From: Pyropia haitanensis
Lineage: Eukaryota; Rhodophyta; Bangiophyceae; Bangiales; Bangiaceae
Direction: 5' to 3'
Assembly: GCA_008729055.1 (NCBI GenBank)
Contig: SDUX01000121.1
Location: forward strand, 40,721 to 104,720
DNA: 64,000 nucleotides
Below the pieces are notes generated by a model, which was not told the DNA's origin, did not search any database, and saw only the letters and a list, made by a program, of their open reading frames with translations. Of the stretch, positions 54,571-64,000 are shown piece by piece (the first letter of the stretch is position 1; the number at the start of each line of letters is the position of its first letter). A program made the position numbers and the translations under genes.

Positions 54571-56257
54571 CTAGGCTTCCCCCGACGACGGGGGAGGGCC
54601 GGCCGGCTTGGCCCGCGTCACGTGGGCCTCCCGACGGGCGTTCTCTTCCTCGTCGGACTGATCAATCCCGTCCACTAGGGCCTGCACCACGGCGATGCGG
54701 GTCCGTCGATTGACGTCCCGCTGCGCGCGGTAGCTGGCCTCGTCGGCCACCTTCTTGTGGCCCCGCGTAGAGTTGAGGAAGGCGTCGCGGGCCTTCACCA
54801 CTTGGTCGCGCTGGACGGCCGACAACTTGGGGCACTGGTGGGCCATGTGACCGGCCTCCCAGCACACGTAGCAACGTAGGGGCCCACGGGCCTCCGGCGT
54901 CCGAGCCGCCAGGTGACGACGAGTGGCGGGCTCATACGCCCACTCGGAAGAAGTCGCCCGTCCATCCCGTCGGCCCGACGTGCCTTGATCAATCTCTTGA
55001 CGGCCTTCCATCGCATCCATGGCCATCATTGGAAGTCGTGGCCGGGGGGTCGCCGGGCGGGGGCCAAACGAAGACCGTCGGCCTCCATCCGACTCCTTGG
55101 AGCTCCCCTTGGCCAACTCAATCACCTCCTTGGCCGCCTTGAACTTGCCGGCCGTATAGGTGACCAGCCTCTGGTAGGTGCACGAGGGCTCGTTGTAGAC
55201 AAACGCGTCCGTCCGAAGGAACTCCGGTAGGCCTTGAATAAGCTGCTGCTTCATGGTGCCCTCCGAGTGGATATTCCCGCAGGACTCCGACAGGCCACGC
55301 AGCCGAAGGGAAAAGGCCTCGACGGACTCGTCGGCCTCCTTGGTCGCCCGACTAAACTTGTCCTGCGCCAGGGCCAACGTGTGGGGCTCCGCGTAGGTCT
55401 CCAAGAACCAGTTGATGGCCTCGGGGTAGGAAGTGATGGCCGCCCCGCTTGTGGCACCCGTAGAGTCAGGGAGGGCCCGCGTGTATCGGGCCTCCGCGTC
55501 CCCGGAAAGGAAGTGGGGAACCACGTAGAGGGCCATCCCCTCCGAAACACCGTTGTCGTTGCAGGCCTTGGTAAACTTGCGAAGCCATGAGAAGACCTTC
55601 AAAGGCTCCTTGCCCGAAAAGGGAGGAAAGCCCCCAAAAGAGTGTTTCATGTTCTTGGCCATCCGCCCCACCTTGCCGGCTTCCTTGGCCCATAGGCCTC
55701 GGTCCGGTTCCGGAGGCGGTAGGTGTTGTAGTCCAGCACCCGCGAAAAGCGATCGTCGGCCGCCGCGATAACTTGAGGGCCTGCGGAGGTCGGCGATTCA
55801 CCTTGATCATGACGGCCCACGTATCCTCGTTGGCTGACGAGGACGACGACTCCCCAGAAGAGCCCGACGAGGAGTGTCGGCGACGCCGCGAGCGGCGTCG
55901 GGCCTTGGGGCCACCCTCCTTCTTGCTTGTGCGGGACCCACCGGCTTCCGCCGGTTGGCCCACTTGATCCTCAGCGACCGACGGGGCGTTGACGGCCTGG
56001 CTAGCCGTCACCGCGCGGGACACCTCGGCCAAGATGTCCGTCCGAAAGTCATCGAGGACCGACCGTAGTTCAATTGGCCCAAAGATGGAGAGCCACGGCG
56101 AGGCCCCCCGTAGGGCGGAGTAAGAGAGCGGCGGAGGGAATCCCCGTTGGCCCACCACGACCACGACCGGCCGCGGGACCTCCGCCACCCGCAGGAGTAA
56201 CTCGGGACACGTCGACGGCGCACCGCGGCCCCTGCCACCGGGAGGGAGATCCGCCAT
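54571..56257 (-). pseudogene. gag: Element C Gag, frameshifted
   Basis: The ATG at 56257 starts as in B (MADLPPGGRGRGAPS). The frame then departs and returns (different residues until SIFGPIELRSVLDDF), breaks again after SSSSANED near 55835, and resumes from GRMAKNMKHSFGGFPP near 55671 to the stop at 54571. The capsid-like domain and the zinc knuckle CYVCWEAGHMAHQC are intact in the last part. Small insertions or deletions relative to B explain every break. Confidence 0.85.
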
Positions 56258-56407
56258 GTTGGCCGTCGACACTCGACTGGTAGGCCCCTTGTAGCTCAAG
56301 AGAAGAACAGGAACCGAAGAACAAAGATGGCCCGCTACAAAAAAAAAAGGAGAAGGGCGTCCTGGTTCACGAGATGATGTTGCCCTCCCCTGCTGCTCCA
56401 CCATTTA

Positions 56408-57022
56408 TGTAGCGTTATTGGCCGTTCTGCGGCCCTTGTCCGCCCGCGTCGCCACCGCCAGAGGACTGAGGGCTACCAGAAGGAACGGGCCAGGGAGTCC
56501 CACGCACACTTGCCCACCTCAACAGCCAGAGGTAAGGGAAAAGGCTAAAGCCAAGGGGAAGGAGAACCCAAAGCAACGTTGTTTTACAAGATGGATCTCA
56601 CGTGGCCCGCGGGCCAAGCCCCTAAGAGCTCTCCACACCACCCCCGAGGGGCCGCCAGGGCGCCCCTCTCAGGGGCGCCTCCAGCGGGCCAAGTGCCAGC
56701 GTGCACCTGCCCCGCCGGGCACTCCGCTCCACGCTAAAATCCCTCCACTCAGATGCAAGCGAAAAACCCTCACACAGATACAATCCGCCCAAAAACCCAA
56801 TGGGAAAAAAGGGCGAAAAGCACGAAATCACGCAGTGAAAATCGATCAGAACAAATGCAAGAGAAACCGTAAGTAGCAGGCCACCAAGTCCAACCAGGGG
56901 AAGGGCCGCCACAACCGCCACCCGGATCGAGTCCGCCACCATGCCACCGGGGCCGCCAGGTAACGCGGGACCGCCGCAACGTAGGCCTCGTCAGGCCGCC
57001 ACCAGAGGCCCCAAACGCTACA
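56408..57022 (-). repeat. 5' LTR of element C
   Basis: 615 bp. It differs from the other C LTR by a few one-base length changes and substitutions (for example GCAGAACGG against GAAGAACGG), so insertion was recent or the LTRs were partly converted. Confidence 0.93.
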
Positions 57023-60000
57023 CGTACGACCTCATCCTGGAAAGAAGTGGCGCGATGACAAGACGCCAAAATCAACAACAAGAAAAACAAGATCTCCTTC
57101 AAGTTCAACCACAAGAACATTTCTATCACTGCCTCCCTCAAGAAGCCCGAAGCTCTGATCAGTCGGCAACGCCTTGCTCGGGACCTCGTTCAAAGGTGCC
57201 CTGTTTTTGCCATCTACCTGCAGTCGGAAGATCCCTCTAGCACCTTCGACATTAACGCCATTACGATGGGACAAGGCGAAGACAAGAAAGAAGTTCAAGA
57301 GATTCTCAAAGAGTACGCTGACGTCTTCCCAGACGAGCTCCCCGACGGACTCCCTCCTGAGCGCAGTCACAAATTTAGCATCAAGCTGACCGATGACGCC
57401 CAACCGCGTCGTAGCGGAATTTACCGACTAGCCGAATGGGAGCTCGAAGAACTCAAGACTCAACTGGCCGGCCTCATAAGGAAGGGATTCATCCAACCAA
57501 GCACCTCACCGTGGGGGCTCTTCCGTCCTCTTTGCGGCGAAGAAGGACGGTGGCTGGCGAATGTGCATCGACTACAGGGCCCTGAACAAGGCTACTATCA
57601 AGAACGCGTACCCACTACCACGCATCGACGACATCTTTGACCAACTGCGAAAGGCCAAGTACTTTACAAAGATCGACCTCCGCTCTGGCTATCACCAGAT
57701 TCGCCTTGACCCAGAAACAATACCTTTGACGGCGTTTCGAACCAAGTACGGATTCTATGAGTTCACCGTCGTACCCTTTGGTCTGACAAATGCACCCGCG
57801 GTCTTCATGAACCTAATGAACGATGTCTTCCGACCCTATCTGTACGACTTCGTCTGTGTCTACCTCGACGACATCCTAGTCTACAGCGAAACTTACGACG
57901 ATCACCTCAAGCACCTACGATTAGCACTCGAGAAATTACGAGAACACAAGCTCTACGCCAAGCTGAGCAAGTGCCAGTTCGCTCGAACTACTGTGGACTA
58001 CCTTGGCCACGTCATCTCCGAGAAAGGCTTCTCTATGGAAGACTACAAGGTCCAAGCCATCCGTACGTGGGCAACACCGAGGAGCAAAAAGGATGTACAA
58101 TCTTTCCTCGTATGGTCAACTTCTATCGAAGATTCATCAAGGGAATGGCTGCCGTAGCTACGCCGCTAACGAGGCTGACTGGGAATGTCGACTTCGAGTG
58201 GACACCCGACGCCCAGAAAGCTTTGAGCAGCTGCAGGACCTAACGACAAGCGCACCGGTGCTAAGGCCTTTCGACAAGAGATACCCAATCTACGTGTCTA
58301 CAGATGCCAGCGGGTATGCTGTGGGCGCAGTCCTTGAGCAAGATGATGGACGCGGACGGCGTCCAGTGGCGTACTTCTCGTTAACCCTCAACATCCACGA
58401 GCAGCGCTACAGCATTCGTGAAAGAGAACTGCTTGCAGTCGTACAAGCTATCCGGCATTGGCGCTGCTACCTCTACGGAAGACCCTTTGAGGTCCACACC
58501 GACCATGAGTCCCTGAGATACCTAAGCACCCAAGAGAAGCTGAACGATCGCCAAGTCAAGTGGCTGGAGTTTCTGGACCAGTTCCAGTTCAAGATTGTCC
58601 CAATCAAGGGCACTTCGAACCCCGTGGCTGATGCCCTTTCCAGGCAGCCACAAGATGCTCCCGACAAGCACGCCCCCAATCAAGACCTTCTTAGTCGCGT
58701 GCTGACCAAGACCATTGAAGAACTCCCCAAGAAAACTGAAATCAACAACCTCATGACCATCAACCAAAGTGATCAAGACCTTGCCACCTTAAGACAAGAG
58801 TACGACGCGGACCCCGAGTTTGCCGACCTAGTCAAAGACCCGGTATCTCCCTACCGGCTACACATGAGGTTGTTGAAACGAGGTGACCGTACGTGTATCC
58901 CCGTCGGTACTCTACGCCAAAGACTACTGCACGACTACCATGATGTCCCGTGCCAAGGGCACATGGGAGTCAAGAAAACAACCAAGGTTATCTCTTCCAA
59001 GTACTACTGGAAGACAATGCGGAAAGACATCCAAAGATACGTACAAACATGTGATTTGTGCCAGCGGAACAAGGCTAGCACCCATTCACCTCTGGGTCAC
59101 CTCAAACCCTTGGACCCCCCGAGCCAACGATGGGCAAGTGTCTCCATGGACTTTATCACGCCTCTTCCTCTGACTCCAAGAGGCCACAACGGGATTTACG
59201 TCGTTGTCGACCGCCTCTCCAAGATGATTCGCCTCGCCCCTATGAAGCCAGACTGTACGGCGCCAGTCGCAGCTCAGCTCTACCATGATCACGTCTATCG
59301 ACACCACGGACTCCCAGCTGATGTTGTCTGCGACAGGGACCGCATTTTCTTCTCCAACTTCTGGCAGTCGCTCACGGAGATTCTCAGGTCAAGATCAAGG
59401 CCTCTTCAGCGTACCACCCGCAAACCGACGGACAAACTGAGATCATGAACAAGAAGATCGAAGAAATCCTGCGAAACTTTGTCAACCATCACCAAGGCGA
59501 TTGGGACCTCTTTCTGGTTGCTGCCGAAGTAGCCTACAACCGGTCGCCAAATGCTGTTACAACGTACTCCCCTTTCTTCCTGAACTACGGATTCGAACCT
59601 AAGACGGTACCAATGGACATCCTCGAAAACTCAGAGTCAAGCATGCCTGCAGTGTCTGACTGGCTAAGCGGTCTCCAACATGCTCAAGAGACTGCCATCT
59701 CAGCCATCAAGAGTGCAAATGAGGCGCGCTCGGCGTACGCAAATCGCCATCGCCGACCTTGCAAGATCGCCGTGGACGATCTGGTGCTACTAAGTACCAA
59801 ACACCTTATGCCAGATGCTTTCCAGGCGCTCGCAAGCTGATGCCCAAGTACTCAGGACCGTACCGCGTCACTGAGAGTATCAACGATGTGACGTTCCGCC
59901 TGGATCTTCCCCAAGCGGTGCTCAATCGCAAGGTTCACAACGCCTTTCATGCGAGCTTGCTGAAGCCGTACCGCGCTGATCCTTATGGCCGACTTCCTCC

Positions 60001-60217
60001 CGTTCCGCCTCCGGTGGCATTTCCGGACGGTTCTGTCGAGTACGAAGTCGACTCCATCATAAGGTCACGAAAGCGCCGTGGACGACTACAGTACCTGGTC
60101 AAGTGGAAAGGCTGTGACGTCAGCGAGAACTCCTGGCTGACCAAGCAAGACCTTGCGAACGCACCTGAGGTGTTGGACGCTTTCCTGCGCGCGCGTCCTA
60201 AGGGGGGGGAGGTGTAA
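57023..60217 (+). pseudogene. pol: Element D Pol (RT, RNase H, integrase, chromodomain), several frame breaks
   Basis: Segments in order are: DVFPDELPDGLPPERSHKF before [22 protein letters not shown] and [10 protein letters not shown] (RT catalytic site); YVSTDASGYAVGAVLEQ and HTDHESLRYL (RNase H); HMGVKKTTKVISSKYYW with CDLCQRNK (integrase zinc finger); MDFITPLPLTPRGHNGIYVV and DRDRIFFSNFW (integrase core, D and D); and YLVKWKGCDVSENSWL (chromodomain, about 60089-60140). Frame breaks near 57036, 57508, 58110, 58224, 59386 and 59820 each need one added base. Codon use is less GC-biased than in elements B, C and E. It is either an old decayed copy or one affected by the same base-loss errors as the rest of the window. 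Confidence 0.85.
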
Positions 60218-60562
60218 GGATATGCCCCTTAAATCCCCAAGACTGGAGCCTAGGGGATAAGGACTGGGCCTCTCCTTCCCTGTCCTTCTCAGCCAACTCC
60301 TTCCAAGACGCATCAACTCCAAAGTAATCTGGGGCATGCCGCGGTGTCCGTCCGATAATCTAACTACTAACGGACGGTCAGCACGGGAGCCGCGGATTGG
60401 CTAACCGACACTACCCTGACTCATCTGCCGACGGGTACAGTCTCCAACGGATCAACGGACTAACGGACCAAAAAGACGAGCCACATCTCTGACGCGTCAG
60501 CAAGCCGGAACAATCTCCCCGTGGACCAATGGGAGCGACAAGACTTGCTGACCACGGGAGAT

Positions 60563-60618
60563 ATTCGACCCGAAGACTGGCGTCTGCTTACACGCCTCTG
60601 AGGCTTTTCGGGTCGAAT
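60563..60618. repeat. 12-bp perfect inverted repeat in element D U3
   Basis: ATTCGACCCGAA at 60563-60574 pairs with TTCGGGTCGAAT at 60607-60618. Just upstream GTCAGCAAG (60496) pairs with CTTGCTGAC (60544). Together they form a structured or protein-binding block. Confidence 0.7.
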
Positions 60619-60796
60619 GGCGCGTGGGGCCAGCCGCGCGGCGCTACGAGCGCCGCACACCGTCCCCCCCCGTTTGGGGCTTTCTGGTGGGGCGCCTTGG
60701 GGCGCACACGCCCACCCTTGCTTTGTTCTGAGAGCCCATGCTTTGTTTTGAGAGCTTTGGTGCCGTCCACCGGCACGACGGGCAATTGCATGCTTT

Positions 60797-60815
60797 GGGG
60801 CACCCTGGGTGCCCC
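60797..60815. promoter_or_regulatory. Palindrome beside the element D TATA box
   Basis: GGGGCACCCTGGGTGCCCC is a perfect palindrome with 9-bp arms and a one-base centre, ending 8 bases before the TATA box. It looks like a dimeric factor site. Confidence 0.6.
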
Positions 60816-60823
60816 CCTGGGGG

Positions 60824-60830
60824 TATATAA
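60824..60830 (+). promoter_or_regulatory. TATA box of the element D LTR
   Basis: GGGTATATAATGCG lies about 610 bases into the LTR. It is the expected promoter for the genomic RNA; the start should lie near 60855. Confidence 0.65.
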
Positions 60831-61308
60831 TGCGTGAGTGTGGGCGCCACCGGGAGAGACCTCGGGGGAACAACCACAGACAGAGAGACAAAGACCTCCT
60901 TTACCTTCGACCCCCTCGACCCTCACCGACGTCACGCCCATCTCCCCACCCCCATCACCGTCATCCCACCCGTCACCTTCCCCGCGCCCGGCATCCTCAT
61001 TGGTGCACGGGTTGCTGACACCGGCGCCAGTACGTTGAGGGCTGCCCGTGTGTGGTGGTGCCTCACATGTGGTAGCTTCAGGTAGTTTGACTTCCTCTTG
61101 GCGGTGACGTTGCGATTCCGTCCTGGATTTGGCCCTCCCTGTGTTTGTGCACTCGTACTGCCCCCTGTGTTCGGCGTGCCTCGGGCATTGTAATACGAAC
61201 GCAGCGGGTTCCACGAATCACACCGAAAGAACACTGCCCTGACACTGCCCTGGTGGCCCCTGTCACGGTTTTTTTTCTTTTGGTCGACTGATTGTCAAAA
61301 CCCAGTGA

Positions 61309-61416
61309 GTGCCAAATCAGGTTCGGAATTTTCTTCCTCGGCGTTGGCGGACGCCCCGACTTCCTCGGCGGCGACGGCGCGCCCCCCGACGGCGCGCGCA
61401 CCCCGGCGGCGCGCGG
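61309..61416 (+). pseudogene. C2H2 frame, 5' part, interrupted by chromovirus E
   Basis: This is an Arg/Pro-rich frame ending in RRRAHPGGA at 61416, where the LTR begins. Joined to 46291 it continues in frame and in the same 18-bp repeat (AHPGGA, RHRGGA, RHRGGT, WHPGGA). No ATG is seen upstream; a stop lies at 61306-61308. The segment after TTTTCTTTT...CCCAG could be an exon. Confidence 0.4.
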
Positions 61417-62034
61417 TGTAGCGTTTGGGGCCTCTGGTGGCGGCCTGACGAGGCCTACGTTGCGGCGGTCCCGCGTTACCTGGCGGCCCGCGGTGGCATG
61501 GTGGCGGACTCGATCCGGGTGGCGGTTGTGGCGGCCCTTCCCCTGGTTGGACTTGGTGGCCTGCTACTTACGGTTTCTCTTGCATTTGTTCTGATCGATT
61601 TTCACTGCGTGATTTCGTGCTTTTCGCCCTTTTTTCCCATTGGGTTTTTGGCGGATTGCATCTGTGTGAGGGTTTTTCGCTTGCATCTGAGTGAGGGATT
61701 TTAGCGTGGAGCGGGGTGCCCCGGCGGGGCAGGTGCACGCTGGCACTTGGCCCGCTGGAGGCGCCCCTGAGAGGGGGCGCCCTGGTGGCCCCTCGGGGTG
61801 GTGTGGAGAGCTCTTAGGGGCTTGGCCCGCGGGCCACGCGAGATCCTTCTTGTAAAACAACGTTGCTTTGGGTTCTCCTTCCCCTTGGGCTTTAGCCTTT
61901 TCCCTTACCTCTGGCTGTTGAGGTGGGCAAGTGTGTGTGGGGACTCCCTGGCCCGTTCCTTCTGGTAGCCCTCTGTTCTCTGGCGGTGGCGACGCGGGGC
62001 GGACAAGGGCCGCAGAACGGCCAATAACGCTACA
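61417..62034 (+). repeat. 5' LTR of element E
   Basis: 618 bp, with TGTAGCGTT/AACGCTACA ends. It shares CCTTCCCC, CTCTGTTCTCTGG and GCAGAACGG with the 3' LTR of B. It has its own one-base losses in short G runs. Confidence 0.93.
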
Positions 62035-62185
62035 TAAATGGTGGAGCAGCAGAGGAGGGGCAACATCATCTCCTGAACCAGGACGCCCTTCTCCTTTTTC
62101 TTTTGTAGCGGGCCATCTTTGTTCTTCGGTTCCTGTTCTTCTCTTGAGCTACAAGGGGCCTACCAGTCGAGTGTCGACGGCCAAC

Positions 62186-63867
62186 ATGGCGGATCTCCCT
62201 CCCGGTGGCAGGGGCCGCGGTGCGCCGTCGGACGTGTCCCGAGTTACTCCTGCGGTGGCGGAGGCCCCACGGCCGGTCGTGGTCGTGGTGGGCCAACGGG
62301 GATTCCCCTCCGCCGCTCTCTTACTCCGCCCTACGGGGGGCCTCGCCGTGGCTCTCCATCTTTGGGGCCAATTGAACTACGGTCGGTCCTCGATGACTTT
62401 CGGACGGACATCTTGGCCGAGGTGTCCCGCGCGGTGACGGCCAGCCAAGCCGCCATCACGCCGTCGGTTGCTGAGGATCAAGTGGGCCAACCGGCGGAAG
62501 CCGGTGGGTCCCGCACAAGCAAGAAGGAGGGTGGCCCCAAGGCCCGACGCCGCTCGCGGCGTCGCCGACACTCCTCGTCGGGCTCTTCTGGGGAGTCGTC
62601 GTCCTCGTCGGCCAACGAGGATGACGTGGGCCGTCATGATCAAGGTGAATCGCCGTCCTCCGCAGGCCCTCCAGTTATCGCGGCGGCCGACGATCGCTTT
62701 TCGCGTGTGCTGGACTACAACACCTACCGCCTCCGGAACCGGATCGAGGCCTATGGGGCCAAGGAAGCCGGCAAGGTGGGGCGGATGGCCAAGAACATGA
62801 AACACTCTTTTGGGGGCTTTCCTCCCTTTTCGGGTAAGGAGCCTTTGAAGGTCTTCTCATGGCTTCGCAAGTTTACCAAGGCCTGCGACGACAACGGTGT
62901 TTCGGAGGGGATGGCCGTCTACGTGGTTCCCCACTTCCTTTCCGGGGACGCGGAGGCCCGATACACGCGGGCCCTCCCTGACTCTACGGGTGCCACAAGC
63001 GGGGCGGCCATCACTTCCTACCCCGAGGCCATCAACTGGTTCTTGGAGACCTACGCGGAGCCCCACACGTTGGCCCTGGCGCAGGACAAATATAGTCGGG
63101 CGACCAAGGAGGCCGACGAGTCCGTCGAGGCCTTTTCCCTTCGGCTGCGTGGCCTGTCGGAGTCCTGCGGGAATATCCACTCGGAGGGCACCAAGCAGCA
63201 GCTTATTCAAGGCCTACCGGAGTTCCTTCGGACGGACGCGTTTGTCTACAACGAGCCCTCGTGCACCTACCAGAGGCTGGTCACCTATACGGCCAAGTTC
63301 AAGGCGGCCAAGGAGGTGATTGAGTTGGCCAAGGGGGGCTCCAAGGAGTCGGATGGAGGCCGACGGTCTTCGTTTGGCCCCCGCCCGGCGACCCCCCGGC
63401 CACGACTTCCAATGATGGCCATGGATGCGATGGAAGGCCGTCAAGAGATTGATCAAGGCACGTCGGGCCGCCGATGGACGGGCGACTTCGTCCGAGTGGG
63501 CGTATGAGCCCGCCACTCGTCGTCACCTGGCGGCTCGGACGCCGGAGGCCCGTGGGCCTCTACGTTGCTACGTGTGCTGGGAGGCCGGTCACATGGCCCA
63601 CCAGTGCCCCAAGTTGTCGGCCGTCCAGCGCGACCAAGTGGTGAAGGCCCGCGACGCCTTCCTCAACTCTACGCGGGCCACAAGAAGGTGGCCGACGAGG
63701 CCAGCTACCGCGCGCAGCGGGACGTCAATCGACGGACCCGCATCGCCGTGGTGCAGGCCCTAGTGGACGGGATTGATCAGTCCGACGAGGAGGAGAACGC
63801 CCGTCGGGAGGCCCACGTGACGCGGGCCAAGCCGGCCGGCCCTCCCCCGTCGTCGGGGGAAGCCTAG
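62186..63867 (+). pseudogene. gag: Element E Gag, frameshifted
   Basis: The ATG at 62186 starts as in B. A missing G near 62254 shifts the frame, and a second change brings it back before GPIELRSVLDDF. Two in-frame three-base losses (near 63192 and 63294) follow. A two-base loss near 63470 ends the main frame at 63507 after TSGRR. The zinc knuckle CYVCWEAGHMAHQC is found in the next frame and the end (GPPPSSGEA) matches B. The pol leader follows from 63868 to the window end. Confidence 0.88.
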
Positions 63868-64000
63868 CGGGGTTTTCGCCTACTCCCCGCCCCTGGGATA
63901 GAACCTGCACGCCTACTACGTTTGCATCTACGACTTCCCGTTGCCCTCCTGTACTCCGCCGTCGGGCCCCTGCTTTTGGGGCGGAGGAGTACCATCGTGG

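Larger units (their letters stand above)
48391..57022 (-). mobile_element. Element C: chromovirus of the B family, inserted in element D
   Basis: It is oriented opposite to B, D and E. It is flanked by a perfect 5-bp direct repeat CGTAC (48386-48390 and 57023-57027), and removing it with one repeat restores the D frame across SAY-DLIL. Its pol is nearly identical to that of B, but the segment between pol and the 3' LTR is about 1 kb shorter and strongly divergent. Confidence 0.95.
47177..61416 (+). mobile_element. Element D: older chromovirus, interrupted by element C
   Basis: The parts are gag (47177), a protease start, then pol resumed after 57022 through RT, RNase H, integrase and chromodomain to 60217, followed by a 3' LTR starting TGTAAGGATATG at about 60212. 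The GC content is clearly lower than in the host genes and in B/C/E. No intact 5' LTR is seen upstream of 47177. If the LTR spans both flanks of the B/E insertion point it would be about 2 kb long (60212-61416 plus 46291 to about 47090). Confidence 0.8.
60212..61416 (+). repeat. 3' LTR of element D (right end not defined)
   Basis: Starts TGTAAGGATATG right after the purine-rich GGGGGGGAGG that closes pol. It contains hairpins, a palindrome and a TATA box, and is cut at 61416 by the LTR of element E. The true LTR end is not seen here. Confidence 0.6.
61417..64000 (+). mobile_element. Element E: chromovirus of the B family, runs off the window
   Basis: The 5' LTR is 61417-62034, followed by a PBS-like TGGTGGAGCAGCAG, a damaged gag and the first bases of pol. 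Its left flank is CGCGG, the same five bases that follow the 3' LTR of B. Confidence 0.92.

Overview
The window looks like a piece of the nuclear genome of a very GC-rich, intron-poor, plastid-bearing eukaryote. A bangiophyte red alga of the Porphyra/Pyropia kind is the best guess. This is inferred from the base composition, long C/G homopolymers, compact genes with few short introns, one apparently plastid-targeted protein, and a retrotransposon load of chromovirus (Ty3/Gypsy) and DIRS-like elements. No species is proved by the sequence. No tRNA, rRNA or CRISPR array was found.

Bases 1-32560 are host genes separated by GC-rich spacers. In order they are: a mucin-like single-pass membrane protein (+); an NT-C2/coiled-coil protein (-); the transcription elongation factor SPT5 (+), divergent from it; a YfcG/Ure2p-type glutathione transferase with two introns (-); a spacer with degenerate telomere-type repeats; the peroxisomal RING E3 subunit PEX10 (-); a PhnP-like metallo-beta-lactamase hydrolase (-); IMP4 of the U3 snoRNP (+); a plastid DnaJ-type zinc-finger protein with one intron (+); a membrane-anchored thioredoxin/PDI-like protein (-); and tubulin cofactor A (-). 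These are unrelated housekeeping functions, not an operon-like system. Many of the reading frames break exactly at C or G homopolymers. Nearly every break is repaired by one extra base in the run, which points to under-called homopolymers more than to pseudogenes.

Bases 32560-64000 are nested retrotransposons. Element A is DIRS-like (gag-like ORF, RT-RNase H-methyltransferase ORF, tyrosine recombinase). It is cut off at 36671 by the 5' LTR of chromovirus B (36672-46285, +). Next comes an older, less GC-rich chromovirus D (gag at 47177, 3' LTR from about 60212), itself interrupted by chromovirus C (48391-57022, -) with a perfect 5-bp target duplication CGTAC. Chromovirus E (from 61417, +) runs off the end. 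B, C and E are one family.

Two things stand out. First, the family carries an antisense gene between pol and the 3' LTR, with a TATA-like promoter conserved between B and C although the encoded proteins have diverged strongly. Second, the outer LTRs of B do not match each other. Its right flank (CGCGG) and LTR variants match the left end of E instead, and joining the two flanks rebuilds a tandem repeat inside a zinc-finger reading frame. This is what a single-crossover integration of a circular D-plus-chromovirus molecule, or a tandem duplication, would leave.
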